From positions 62,001 through 126,000 of the forward strand of contig JAEANN010000001.1 of NCBI GenBank assembly GCA_016841965.1: DNA of 64,000 nucleotides, written 5' to 3'. The stretch comes from Candidatus Roseilinea mizusawaensis. GTDB lineage: Bacteria > Chloroflexota > Anaerolineae > J036 > Brachytrichaceae. A program made the position numbers and the translations under genes. Every line of letters starts with the position of its first letter. Position 1 is the stretch's first letter. The notes under the pieces are model-generated. The model worked only from the letters and a program-made list of their open reading frames with translations. It was not told the origin of the DNA and did no database searches. Of the stretch, positions 1-9,411 are shown in pieces.

Positions 1-1671
1 AGCGCCCTGCATCCCTATGGCCTTGAGGGATACGCCTTCGTGCCGGTGGCAGTGGTCATCATCGCCAACTTTGTATTCGGCGCGCTGTATATGTACTCGC
101 TGGGCGTGTTCGGTGAAGGCGGCGGTTCCTTCACCGCTGCAATGCGATACCTGGGGCCGTCGCTCAGCTTGATCGTGGCCGTGGTGCTGATTCAGGACTA
201 TGTGTTCACCATCGTCGTGTCCACGCTGTCGGGCGCCGATCAGTTGTTGTCGCTGTGGAATGCCCAGGGCAGCAACTGGGTCTTTAACTTTCTGATCGGC
301 TCGGCGCTGGTCGGCGTAACCTGGTTTATCACCATCCGCGGGCGCGGAGAATCGGCGCAACTGGTGTTCACCCTGCTCGGCATCTTCTTCATGTTAACCA
401 TCTTGATGTTTGCCGGCCTGCTGATTGCTAGAGCCAATGGCATGCCGCCGGCGCCGCCCGAAGCGCCCCCCAAAGCAGTCAGCTCTGTGTTTGAAGCGCT
501 GTATCACCTGCTGACCGCATCGATGAAAGGGCTGGTTGCCCTGACCGGCCTGGAAGCCATGTCCAACGGCATCCAGTTTTTGATTGACGACGACCCCGGC
601 TTTGTCAAGTGGGGCCGCCGGCGTCTGCCACGTCTCAACCGCATCTGGAATTTCTATGCCGGCAAGCCGGGCATTGGCCGCGCGGTGCAAACCTCCTTCT
701 TGTTCTACGGCGGCCTGACCACCCTGCTGCTGACAGTGTTCGCCATCACCTTTAATGTATGGGACGGCACAATGGGCCGCAGCCTGGTCGCGAATCTGGC
801 CGCCATCGGCTTCGACTTCATCCCCAATGGCAACATCCTATACTGGGTGTATCAAATCCTGGCCGTGCTGTTGCTGTCGGCGGCGTCGATGACGGCCTAT
901 CAGGATATGCAGGCCATCACTTGGCGCAATGTGGCAATCGGCGAAATCCCAGAGATCGTGGTGTACCGCAACATGAAAGGGACATTCACCCGGTCTGTGA
1001 CGGCGGCGGCCATTGCCGCCATCATCATCCAGTTTCTGGTACAAGGGCGCACCAGCCTGGCCGTGCCTTACTACGGCATCGGTGTGTTCCTGCCCATCAC
1101 AGCCATGGGTCTGGCCATTCGACGCCATATTTTGCTGAACTACACCGGCCGCAAGCGGTTATGGGGTAGCGCAGCCACAACCTTCTCTGTGGCATTGTCC
1201 ACTTTTATCTTCCTCGGCCAGATTGTGGGCAAATGGGAAGAAGGGGGATGGGTGGTGCTGATCGTCATGATCGCCCTGATCGTGATGGCGCACATCATTC
1301 TTATCTCGCCGGCCGGCTACCGCGATCCGCAACAAATCCACCGCATTGTGCGCGAGAAGTCGCGCGTATACGGGCCGATGGGCAACATTGTCGAGTGGCA
1401 ATCGCTGAGTGTTCAGGAATACCGCTACCGCATTCTGCATACCATCGCGCGGTTCTGGGAGTTATTCGGCGTGCGCAAGCCGCTGCGCTTCGAGCCGGAT
1501 TTGCCGCCCGTAGCCGCCGGCGACTATGAAGACGCCCTGCGCGTGCAGGAGACCGGCCGCAAAACCCTACTCGATCAATACCTGGAAAGCCAGCCACCAC
1601 CAGAACCGCGACTGGGCGGCAAGCCCAAAGAAAGCGGCGATCCCGGTGTTATCGATCGGGTGGATCAATAA
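1..1671 (+). CDS. KimA/YdaO-like APC-family transporter, 5' truncated
   Basis: The reading frame is open from base 1, so the N-terminus lies outside the window; an internal GTG at 40 is unlikely to be the start. The visible part (about 556 residues) is a multi-pass membrane protein of the APC superfamily followed by a soluble tail of about 110 residues. The segment ALTGLEAMSNGI and the later VPYYGIGVFLPIT resemble the bacterial potassium importer KimA (YdaO). Two RCK/TrkA-type genes follow 3 kb downstream, which fits potassium transport, although amino-acid transport cannot be excluded. The end is followed by a heptamer repeat array and then a P-type ATPase on the same strand. Confidence 0.65.
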   Translation, partial: SALHPYGLEGYAFVPVAVVIIANFVFGALYMYSLGVFGEGGGSFTAAMRYLGPSLSLIVAVVLIQDYVFTIVVSTLSGADQLLSLWNAQGSNWVFNFLIGSALVGVTWFITIRGRGESAQLVFTLLGIFFMLTILMFAGLLIARANGMPPAPPEAPPKAVSSVFEALYHLLTASMKGLVALTGLEAMSNGIQFLIDDDPGFVKWGRRRLPRLNRIWNFYAGKPGIGRAVQTSFLFYGGLTTLLLTVFAITFNVWDGTMGRSLVANLAAIGFDFIPNGNILYWVYQILAVLLLSAASMTAYQDMQAITWRNVAIGEIPEIVVYRNMKGTFTRSVTAAAIAAIIIQFLVQGRTSLAVPYYGIGVFLPITAMGLAIRRHILLNYTGRKRLWGSAATTFSVALSTFIFLGQIVGKWEEGGWVVLIVMIALIVMAHIILISPAGYRDPQQIHRIVREKSRVYGPMGNIVEWQSLSVQEYRYRILHTIARFWELFGVRKPLRFEPDLPPVAAGDYEDALRVQETGRKTLLDQYLESQPPPEPRLGGKPKESGDPGVIDRVDQ

Positions 1672-1710
1672 GAGAACGGACGACAGACGACAGAATGCGC
1701 AGCGCACGCG

Positions 1711-1773
1711 ATCTGCAATCTGTGGTCTGCAATCTGTAGTCTGTAATCTGTAATCTGTAATCTGTAATCTGCA
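1711..1773. repeat. Heptamer tandem array, intergenic
   Basis: Nine consecutive 7-bp units of the form RTCTGYR (ATCTGCA, ATCTGTG, GTCTGCA, ATCTGTA and so on) fill the gap just before the P-type ATPase start. Weaker 7-bp periodicity reaches back to about 1678. Confidence 0.9.
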
Positions 1774-1780
1774 TCCGGCC

Positions 1781-4732
1781 ATGTCCTCACAACCCATCCA
1801 CGCGCTTCGGCCGGCCGAGGTGTTCGAGGCGCTCGATACCACGGCGCGCGGGCTTACATCCCACGACGCCGCGTCGCGGCTGGCGCTGTATGGGCCGAAC
1901 GTCGTGCACGAGCCATCCCCCCCGCCGGTCTGGCGCCGGTTCGCCGGCTTTGTCACCTACCCCATGGCGCTGCTGCTATGGGGCGCCGGGGCATTGGCGC
2001 TGCTCACCGGCCGGCCTGCCATGGCAATCATCATCTGGCTGGTCATTCTGATTAACGCCGGCTTCTCATTCTGGCGCGAGTACCGCGCCGGCCAAGCTGT
2101 ATCTGCCCTCAAGCGCTTGTTGCCTGCCCATGCTCGCGTCATACGGGACGGCGTGGAGGTCGAGATCTTGGCCAGTGAGCTGGTGCCCGGCGACATCGTG
2201 GTGCTGGCCGAAGGCGACCACGTGCCGGCCGACGCGCGCGTGGTCGAAGCGTACGGCCTGCGCACCGACGACTCTACCCTGACCGGCGAAGCCGTCCCCG
2301 CTCGCAAATGTGCCGAGCCATCCCTGCGCGATACACTGACCGAAATCGAACGCGCCAACCTGGTCTTTGCAGGCACATCCATCTATTCCGGCACAGGCCG
2401 CGCTGTTGTCTACGCCACCGGCATGCAAACCCAGTTCGGCCGCATCGCCAACCTGACCGAACAAGCCCGTGACACGGAAAGCCCGTTACAACAACGATTC
2501 GCCCGGCTCACCCAGCGCATCACCATGATCGCCTTTCTGCTGGGCGGGCTGAGCATGCTAATCCAGATCACGGATCTGCACATGGACATCGCCGACGCTG
2601 CCATTTTCGGCATTGGCATCATCGTCGCCATGGTGCCAGAGGGATTGCCGGCCACTATTACCCTGACGCTGGCCGCAGCAGTTCAGCGCCTGGCCCGCAG
2701 CGATGTGCTGATCAAAAAGCTGGCCGATGTCGAAACACTGGGCGCTGTCTCCGTGATCTGCACCGACAAAAGCGGCACACTGACCCAGAACCAGATGACC
2801 GTGCGCGAGCTGTGGGTGGCCAGACGCCGGCTGACGGTCAGCGGCGTTGGCTACAAGCCAGAGGGCCAGATTCTCGAACGCGGCCGGCCAATTCAGCCCC
2901 TGCAAGACCCTGACGTGTGTACCCTGTTGACGGCCGCTGCATTGTGCAACAATGCGCGCATCATCCCACCTTCAGCCAACCGCCCCAAATGGTCATGTCT
3001 GGGCGACCAGACCGAGGCAGCCTTGCGATGCGCCGCGCTGAAGGCCGGCTTGAACGAGCAAGCGCTGGCCCAGGCATATCCCCGCCTGCACGAGCTGCCC
3101 TTCGACGCGCGCCGCAAATGCATGAGCACCATCCACCGCATTGCCGATTTTAGATTTACGATTTTCGATTCAGGGTCGCAAGCTTCCACATTCGAAACTC
3201 AATCACGAATCCAAAATCCAAAATCGCAAATCGCCCGCGAGATGGCTTTCGTCAAAGGCGCGCCCAGGGAAGTGCTGCAACTTTGCACACATATCCTGAT
3301 GGACGGCCAGATTCACCCGCTCGACGATGCGCTGCGCGCTGAGATTGTGGCTGCTAACGACGATTATGCGCGCAGCGCCCTGCGCGTGCTGGCGCTGGCA
3401 CAGCGCGAGTTGCCGGCCCGTTCACCGGCCGTCGAAGGTGCAGCCTATACCCCAGAACGCGTCGAGCGTGGGTTGACCTTCCTCGGCTTGATGGCCATGC
3501 TAGACCCGCCGCGCCCCGAAGTCGCTCAGACCGTGCAAACCTGCCGCAAAGCCGGCATTCGCTGGGTGATGATCACCGGCGACTATGGGCTGACTGCCGA
3601 GTCTGTAGCGCGCCGCATCGGGTTGCTGGGATCGCCCGCCGGCGCGTCGGAGCAAACCGAACCCGATTCCACACGGCGTGTGCGCATTCTCACCGGCGCC
3701 GATGTGGACATGATGACCGATGCAGAGTTGCAGGCTGCGCTGGCCGAGGATGTGGTGTGCGCGCGCATGGCGCCCGATCACAAACTGCGGCTGGTGTCGG
3801 CTTTCCAAGCGCGTGGCGACGTGGTGGCGGTCATTGGCGATGGCGTCAACGACGCGCCGGCCCTGCGCCGGGCTAATGTCGGCATTGCAATGGGTGTGAC
3901 AGGCACCGACGTAGCCAAAGAAGCCGCCAATGTCATCCTCACCCGCGACAATTTCGCCGGCATCGTGCACGCCATCGAAGAAGGGCGAGCCGTCTACGAT
4001 AACATGCGCAAGGTGATGACCTACGTCTTCGCCAGCAATGTGCCCGAGGTTGCGCCTTTCATCCTCAGCGCCTTGTTCAATATCCCGCTGGCCCTGACCA
4101 TCATGCAGATTCTGGCCATCGACCTGGGCACCGACTTGCTGCCGGCCATGGCGCTGGGAGCCGAAAAGCCAGAGCCAGATATCATGCGCCGGCCGCCGGT
4201 GCACCGCCACAAAGCCCTGCTCGATCGCGCTCTGTTTTTTCGCGCCACCCTCATGATCGGCATCGTGCAGACGCTGCTGTGCTACCTCGGCTTCTTTTTG
4301 GTCTATCAGCAGGCCGGCTTCACCGACATCCTGCACCTGCCGCGCATCGAACTGCTGCCACTCGAAGCACGTCTGACCGATCCGCTGGTGCATACAGCGA
4401 TTCTGGCCACCACAGTGTTCCATGTCGGCGTGGTCGCCGCCCAAATCGGCAACGCATTTGCCTGTCGCACCGAACGCGGGTCGGTGCGCCAAACCGGCCT
4501 GTTCAGCAACAGATACCTGTTCGGCGCGATCGCATTCGAGCTGGCGCTGATCTGCGCCCTGGTCTACGTGCCGCCGCTGGCCGGCATGTTCGACCATGCG
4601 CCCATACCGCTGTCCTATTGGCCACTGCTGCTGGCCTATGCACCGGTGGTCTACCTGATGGACTGGATGCGCAAAGCCATCTTGCGCCGCCGGCAGTCTG
4701 ATTTCAATGGCACAATGTCAAAATCCTCATAA
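1781..4732 (+). CDS. P2-type cation-transporting ATPase
   Basis: ATP-driven cation pump of the inner membrane, 983 residues. Visible landmarks in order: actuator TGEAVPARK, M4 VPEGLPATIT, phosphorylation site CTDKSGTLTQ with Asp329, MAFVKGAP in the nucleotide-binding domain, and hinge GDGVNDAPALRRANVGIAMG. The PEGLP signature in M4 points to the Ca2+/Na+-K+ type II group rather than heavy-metal pumps; the ion is not certain. Residues about 455-486, between CMSTIHR and MAFVKGAP, are encoded by 7-bp repeat arrays and look like an in-frame insertion in the nucleotide-binding domain. It lies between a KimA-like transporter and two TrkA-like genes, which suggests ion homeostasis. Confidence 0.93.
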   Translation: MSSQPIHALRPAEVFEALDTTARGLTSHDAASRLALYGPNVVHEPSPPPVWRRFAGFVTYPMALLLWGAGALALLTGRPAMAIIIWLVILINAGFSFWREYRAGQAVSALKRLLPAHARVIRDGVEVEILASELVPGDIVVLAEGDHVPADARVVEAYGLRTDDSTLTGEAVPARKCAEPSLRDTLTEIERANLVFAGTSIYSGTGRAVVYATGMQTQFGRIANLTEQARDTESPLQQRFARLTQRITMIAFLLGGLSMLIQITDLHMDIADAAIFGIGIIVAMVPEGLPATITLTLAAAVQRLARSDVLIKKLADVETLGAVSVICTDKSGTLTQNQMTVRELWVARRRLTVSGVGYKPEGQILERGRPIQPLQDPDVCTLLTAAALCNNARIIPPSANRPKWSCLGDQTEAALRCAALKAGLNEQALAQAYPRLHELPFDARRKCMSTIHRIADFRFTIFDSGSQASTFETQSRIQNPKSQIAREMAFVKGAPREVLQLCTHILMDGQIHPLDDALRAEIVAANDDYARSALRVLALAQRELPARSPAVEGAAYTPERVERGLTFLGLMAMLDPPRPEVAQTVQTCRKAGIRWVMITGDYGLTAESVARRIGLLGSPAGASEQTEPDSTRRVRILTGADVDMMTDAELQAALAEDVVCARMAPDHKLRLVSAFQARGDVVAVIGDGVNDAPALRRANVGIAMGVTGTDVAKEAANVILTRDNFAGIVHAIEEGRAVYDNMRKVMTYVFASNVPEVAPFILSALFNIPLALTIMQILAIDLGTDLLPAMALGAEKPEPDIMRRPPVHRHKALLDRALFFRATLMIGIVQTLLCYLGFFLVYQQAGFTDILHLPRIELLPLEARLTDPLVHTAILATTVFHVGVVAAQIGNAFACRTERGSVRQTGLFSNRYLFGAIAFELALICALVYVPPLAGMFDHAPIPLSYWPLLLAYAPVVYLMDWMRKAILRRRQSDFNGTMSKSS
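3146..3235. repeat. Heptamer arrays in inverted orientation inside the ATPase gene
   Basis: The left arm 3146-3173 reads GATTTTA, GATTTAC, GATTTTC, GATTCAG. The right arm 3201-3235 reads AATCACG, AATCCAA, AATCCAA, AATCGCA, AATCGCC. The arms are largely complementary, so the insert could fold into a hairpin. It stays in frame. Confidence 0.85.
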
Positions 4733-4771
4733 TGATTCGACGACTCGACTTGAAACGGGAGGCGCGAAGAC

Positions 4772-5425
4772 ATGAAAGTGATCGTCATGGGCTGTGGACG
4801 AGTGGGCGAGCAAGTCGCCCGCATCATGGCTGCCGAAGGACACCAGGTATCCGTCATCGACTACAACGCGGAGGCGCTAGATCGCCTCGGGCCAGACTTC
4901 AAGGGACGCAAGGTGCTGGGCGTGGGCTTTGACCGCAAAACATTGATCGAAGCGGGCATCGAGGAAGCCGATGCTTTCGCTGCTACAAGCTCTTCAGACA
5001 ACGTCAACATCGTGGCAGCGCGCGTGGCGCGCATCATGTTTCAAGTGCCGCGCGTCGTGGCGCGCCTGTTCGACCCGCGCCGCGCCGAAATCTACCAGCG
5101 TCTTGGTCTGGTCACCATTTCTTCGACAACGTGGGGTGCGCGTCGTATCTACGAGTTGCTCACCCATGCCGACATCGATTGCGTGATGAGTTTTGGCATG
5201 GGCGAGGTCAAACTGATCCAGATCGAAATCTCTGCGGCCCTGGCCGGCCGCATGGTCAAGCACATTACCGCGCCGGGTGAAGTCAGCGTTGTCTCCATCA
5301 CGCGCAAGGGTCAAGCATTCTTGCCGTCCCTGGGCAGCGAATTCAGGCAAGGCGACATTGTGCATCTGGCCGTGCTGGGAGCAGCGATGGATCGGCTGCC
5401 CGCTATTCTGGGTGAAGGGGTGTAA
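4772..5425 (+). CDS. TrkA-family RCK protein (first of pair)
   Basis: Cytoplasmic NAD(H)-binding regulator of potassium transport, 217 residues. The N-terminus has the Rossmann motif GCGRVGEQ followed by the acidic residue in VIDYN; residues about 1-120 form the TrkA-N domain and 135-217 the TrkA-C (RCK_C) domain. The ATG is preceded by GGGAGG at 4757-4762 with a 9-bp spacer. It is separated by only 2 bp from a second TrkA-like gene, so the two probably act as a hetero-oligomeric gating ring. No TrkH/KtrB channel is present in the window; the KimA-like transporter upstream is the best candidate partner, by inference. Confidence 0.9.
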   Translation: MKVIVMGCGRVGEQVARIMAAEGHQVSVIDYNAEALDRLGPDFKGRKVLGVGFDRKTLIEAGIEEADAFAATSSSDNVNIVAARVARIMFQVPRVVARLFDPRRAEIYQRLGLVTISSTTWGARRIYELLTHADIDCVMSFGMGEVKLIQIEISAALAGRMVKHITAPGEVSVVSITRKGQAFLPSLGSEFRQGDIVHLAVLGAAMDRLPAILGEGV

Positions 5426-5427
5426 GC

Positions 5428-6099
5428 ATGTTTGTCATCATTGTGGGCGGCGGCAGGACAGGATCACACCTGGCGCGCATGTTGCACAGCAACGGGCACC
5501 AGATACGGGTGGTGGACGACCGGCCAGAAGTGATCGCCAAGCTGCGCCGTGAACTATTCAAAGAGGCAGCCGTGCTAGGCGATGTCAGTTCGCCCAGCGT
5601 GCTCGAGGCCGCCGGCATTCATCGCGCCCAGGTGCTGGCCGCCGTGACTGCCGATGACGAAGCCAACCTGGTCGTCACGACATTGGGCCGCTTTGAATTC
5701 CGCGTGCCGCGCACCATCGCGCGCGTCAACAATCCCGAAAACGCCTGGATGTTCACAGCCGACATGGGCGTGGACGTGGCCCTCAACCAGGCCGATATCA
5801 TGGGCCGTATGATCGCCGAGGAGATGTCCCTGGGCGACATGATGACCCTGCTCAAACTGCGCAAGGGGCAGTTCTCCGTCGTCGAGGAGAAAGTGCATCC
5901 ACTGGCGCCAGCGCATGGCAAGGCGATCGGCGATCTGAAACTGCCGCCAGAGTGCGTGCTGATCGCCATCATTCGCAAAGGCAATCTCATCCTGCCGCGC
6001 GGCGATGTGGTGCTGCAACAGGCCGATGAGATTCTGGCAGTCGTGCACTCGTCGCAGGTCGGCGAACTGGCAGCATTGCTGGGGCCGGGGCGCGCTTAG
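5428..6099 (+). CDS. TrkA-family RCK protein (second of pair)
   Basis: A 223-residue paralogue of the preceding gene, in the same operon with 2 bp between them. It has the nucleotide-binding motif GGGRTGSHLA and the acidic VVDDRPE, then a TrkA-C domain in the last 80 residues. Like its neighbour it should sense NAD(H) or another nucleotide and control potassium flux. The division of labour between the pair cannot be read from sequence. Confidence 0.9.
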   Translation: MFVIIVGGGRTGSHLARMLHSNGHQIRVVDDRPEVIAKLRRELFKEAAVLGDVSSPSVLEAAGIHRAQVLAAVTADDEANLVVTTLGRFEFRVPRTIARVNNPENAWMFTADMGVDVALNQADIMGRMIAEEMSLGDMMTLLKLRKGQFSVVEEKVHPLAPAHGKAIGDLKLPPECVLIAIIRKGNLILPRGDVVLQQADEILAVVHSSQVGELAALLGPGRA

Positions 6100-6214
6100 C
6101 GCCGGCCAGTTTGCGCCCCTGTTCGCAGGCGTGTCCCATCCCATTCGCTTTGTCGCCCAGCACATCGCATTGCTGCGCCCAACCCGCAGTGCGCCTCTGG
6201 CGCGCACCGTCATG

Positions 6215-6220
6215 TACAAT
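6215..6220 (+). promoter_or_regulatory. -10-like box of glyQS, leaderless type
   Basis: TACAAT ends 5 bp before the GTG at 6226, so transcription would begin at or near the start codon. No Shine-Dalgarno sequence and no clear -35 box is visible. Confidence 0.45.
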
Positions 6221-6225
6221 TCGTC

Positions 6226-9200
6226 GTGCCTGATACCACTTCGTCCATCAGCCGTCACGTATCAATCGCAATGCTAAACTTCCAAGACATCATCCTGAAA
6301 CTACATCAGTTCTGGGCCTCGCAAGGATGCTTGATCTGGCAACCTTACAACCAGGTCGTCGGAGCCGGCACCATGAACCCGGCCACCTTCCTGCGCGTGC
6401 TCGGCCCCGAACCATGGAAGGTCGCCTATGTCGAGCCATCGGCGCGCCCCGACGACGGGCGCTTTGGCGAGAATCCCAACCGGCTGTACACCCATACACA
6501 ATACCAAGTCATCCTCAAGCCATCACCCGATCGCTCACAAGAGATCTACCTGGACAGTCTCGATGCAATCGGCATCGATCGCCGCCGGCATGATGTGCGC
6601 TTCGTCGAGGATAACTGGACACAACCCACCATCGGCGCGTGGGGGCTGGGTTGGGAAGTCTGGCTCGACGGCCTCGAGATCACCCAATACACCTACTTCC
6701 AGCAGGTGGGCGGCATCACGCTCGACCCGGTGTGTCTTGAAATCACCTACGGCCTGGAGCGCATTGCGATGAAGCTGCAAGGCGCACGGCGCGTATTCGA
6801 TCTGATGTGGGACAACACGCACACCTACAGCGACGTAAAGCTGCAAGATGAGATTGAGCGCAGCGCCTATGCCTTCCAACACGCCGACGTGCAGGCGCTG
6901 CACGAGTTATTCGACATCTACGAGCGTGAGGGACAGCGCGCGCTGGAGCACGGCCTGGTGTTGCCGGCGCATGATTACGTGCTGCAATGCTCGAACACGT
7001 TCAACCTGATGGACACGCGCGGCGCAATTGGGGTGACCGAGCGCCAGCGTTACGTAGGGCGCATGCGAGCCATCGCCGAGCGAGTCGCCAAGACTTACGT
7101 TGCGCAACGTGAACAGGCCGGCTTCCCTTGGCTGCCCAACACACAAACGACTGCGCCCCTGAGCGAGCTGACAAGTGTTACCGTGTCTGCACTCACGCAG
7201 CCCGCCACATTGTTGATCGAATTGGGCACCGAGGAGCTGCCGGCCGACAACGTGCCGCTGTGCGAGCAACAATTGCGCGAGCGCGTGCTCGCCGCCCTGG
7301 ACGAGGCGCGCATCGCGCATGGAGAGGCCATCACCATTGCCACGCCACGTCGCACCGCGCTAATCGTGCGCGATGTTGACCCCGCTCAGCAACCGCTGGA
7401 TGAACTGGTGCGCGGGCCGACCGTGAAATCAGCCTTCGACAAGGACGGCAATCCCACCCCGGCCGCTATCGGATTTGCTAGCCGCTTCGGCATCGACCCC
7501 AAAGCATTGATCGTGAAGGAAGATGGCAAAGCCAGCTATGTGTACGCGCGCAAGCAGGAAGCCGGCCGGCCCGCCCTCAGCGTGCTGTCGCAAATATTGC
7601 CGGCGGCGCTCGGCAAGATCAGCTTTGAGAAAACCATGCGCTGGAACGCCAGCAACGTCGCCTTCTCGCGGCCCATCAACTGGATCGTGGCGCTGTTGGG
7701 CGATCAGGTCGTGCCGTTCGAGTTTGCCGGCGTGCCCAGCGGAGCCGAGAGCACAGGCGCGCGCGGCATGGGGTCGCCGCGTTTCATCGTCGATCATGCC
7801 GATCACTATCAAACATTGCTGGCCGAACAGCACATCCTGGGTCAGCGCGCAACCCGGCGCGCCGAAGTAAAGCGCCAGATCGACGCGGCAGCCGCAAGCG
7901 TGGGCGGGCGCGTGGCCGAGAACGACGCCTTGCTGGACGAAGTCACCGATCTGATCGAGCAGCCGGCAGCGCTGTTGTGCCGTTTCGACGCCCAGTTTCT
8001 GGAGCTGCCGGCCCCAATCCTCATCTCGGTGATGAGCAAAAAGCAACGCTATTTCACCGTGTTGAAGGCTGACAGCGCAGGCGAGCAGTCCGATCTGCTG
8101 CCATACTTCATCACCGTGCGCAACGGGCCGGGCGATGATGACACAGTGCGCAAAGGCAACGAAGACGTGGTGCGCGCGCGTTTTGCCGACGCCGCATACT
8201 TCTTCCGCGACGACATACAGAAGCCGCTTGAATCTTTTCTGCCCCGGCTCGACACAATCACGTTCCAGGCCAAACTCGGCTCCATGCTCGACAAAGCCAA
8301 ACGCATCGAAGGGTTGGTCGAGCCAATCGCCGTCTTGCTGACGGCTGATGATGGAACACCCATTGTCAATCGTGAATCGTCAATCATAAATATCTGTCGC
8401 GCAGCCGCGCGCTTGTGCAAGGCCGACCTGGCCACCCGCATGGTGGTGGAAATCACCGCGCTGCAGGGCGTGATGGGGCGCGAGTACTACCTGCGCCAGC
8501 ATCCTGATCGCACGCCGGAAGATGTTGCCATCGCCGAAGCCATTTTCGAACACTACCTGCCGCGTTATGCTGGAGACAAAAATCCGGTCAGCCTCCCAGG
8601 GCTGATTGTGGGTCTGGCCGACAAACTGGACAGTATCGCCGGCCTCTTCGCAGTCGGGCTGGCGCCCAAAGGCAACGCCGATCCATTCGCTCTGCGCCGG
8701 GCGGCGATTGGCATCGCGCAGAACCTGATTGCCGCCGGCCGGTCGTTCTCGCTGCGCCGAGGGTTGGAGCACGCGGCGCGATTGCTGCCGGCGCCTCTGA
8801 GCCCAGACACACTGCAGGCCGCGCACACGTTCATCGTCGAGCGCGTGCGACAACAGCTTCTCGACGACGGCTTGCGCTATGACGTGGTGGACGCCGTACT
8901 GGCCGAGCAGGGCGACGATCCCTGGCGCGCCCAACGCAATGCGATTCAGTTGTCCGAATGGGTGCGCCACGCGGATTGGGACAAGATGCTGGCCGCCTAT
9001 GCGCGCTGCGCGCGCATTGTCCGCAGCGCAAAACAAGATGGCGCTGCCGGCCCGGCTGCGGGATACCCCGATCAAGAGCCGGCCTCACAGGCGCTGGCAG
9101 CCGCCCTAGACGCCCTGCCGCCCGCGCCTTACCACGATGTGGATGCGCTGATGGATGGTCTGAGCCGGCTGGTCGAACCCATCACCACCTTCTTCGACAC

Positions 9201-9315
9201 GGTGCTGGTGATGGCCGAGGATGAGGCCGTGCGCCGCTCGCGCCTGGCGCTGGTAAGGCGAGTGGTTGACCTGGCCGGCGGCGTCGCCGATTTGAGCAAG
9301 CTGGAAGGCTTCTGA
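6226..9315 (+). CDS. glyQS: Glycyl-tRNA synthetase, fused alpha-beta chain
   Basis: Charges tRNA-Gly in the cytoplasm. Residues about 16-300 are the alpha (GlyQ) catalytic chain, with the signature [20 protein letters not shown]. After a short linker, residues about 325-1029 are the beta chain (GlyS), beginning [14 protein letters not shown]. Most bacteria encode these as two genes; single-chain fusions are known from some lineages. The start is uncertain: GTG 6226 fits a leaderless transcript (TACAAT 5 bp upstream), whereas ATG 6271 matches where GlyQ homologues usually begin. Residues about 711-722 in the beta chain are encoded by a 7-bp repeat array. Confidence 0.95.
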   Translation: MPDTTSSISRHVSIAMLNFQDIILKLHQFWASQGCLIWQPYNQVVGAGTMNPATFLRVLGPEPWKVAYVEPSARPDDGRFGENPNRLYTHTQYQVILKPSPDRSQEIYLDSLDAIGIDRRRHDVRFVEDNWTQPTIGAWGLGWEVWLDGLEITQYTYFQQVGGITLDPVCLEITYGLERIAMKLQGARRVFDLMWDNTHTYSDVKLQDEIERSAYAFQHADVQALHELFDIYEREGQRALEHGLVLPAHDYVLQCSNTFNLMDTRGAIGVTERQRYVGRMRAIAERVAKTYVAQREQAGFPWLPNTQTTAPLSELTSVTVSALTQPATLLIELGTEELPADNVPLCEQQLRERVLAALDEARIAHGEAITIATPRRTALIVRDVDPAQQPLDELVRGPTVKSAFDKDGNPTPAAIGFASRFGIDPKALIVKEDGKASYVYARKQEAGRPALSVLSQILPAALGKISFEKTMRWNASNVAFSRPINWIVALLGDQVVPFEFAGVPSGAESTGARGMGSPRFIVDHADHYQTLLAEQHILGQRATRRAEVKRQIDAAAASVGGRVAENDALLDEVTDLIEQPAALLCRFDAQFLELPAPILISVMSKKQRYFTVLKADSAGEQSDLLPYFITVRNGPGDDDTVRKGNEDVVRARFADAAYFFRDDIQKPLESFLPRLDTITFQAKLGSMLDKAKRIEGLVEPIAVLLTADDGTPIVNRESSIINICRAAARLCKADLATRMVVEITALQGVMGREYYLRQHPDRTPEDVAIAEAIFEHYLPRYAGDKNPVSLPGLIVGLADKLDSIAGLFAVGLAPKGNADPFALRRAAIGIAQNLIAAGRSFSLRRGLEHAARLLPAPLSPDTLQAAHTFIVERVRQQLLDDGLRYDVVDAVLAEQGDDPWRAQRNAIQLSEWVRHADWDKMLAAYARCARIVRSAKQDGAAGPAAGYPDQEPASQALAAALDALPPAPYHDVDALMDGLSRLVEPITTFFDTVLVMAEDEAVRRSRLALVRRVVDLAGGVADLSKLEGF
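8362..8396. repeat. Heptamer array inside glyQS
   Basis: Five 7-bp units (ATTGTCA, ATCGTGA, ATCGTCA, ATCATAA, ATATCTG) encode a short Asn/Ser/Ile-rich stretch in the beta-chain region. The reading frame is kept. Confidence 0.75.
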
Positions 9316-9411
9316 CGATTTTGAATGAGCGGTTGTTTACGCCGCTTGGCCATGTGGTCATGCGCCCTTACCCTGACATGGGAGATGATGAGACGACTTG
9401 GCCGGTAGCCC

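Noticed and set aside
3500-4597. 365-codon minus-strand open frame opposite the P-type ATPase
   Set aside because: It lies wholly within the ATPase gene, whose motifs are intact; the antisense peptide is His/Gly/Asp-rich shadow sequence.
6100-6225. T-box leader before glyQS
   Set aside because: The gap lacks the conserved T-box sequence and the transcript appears leaderless.
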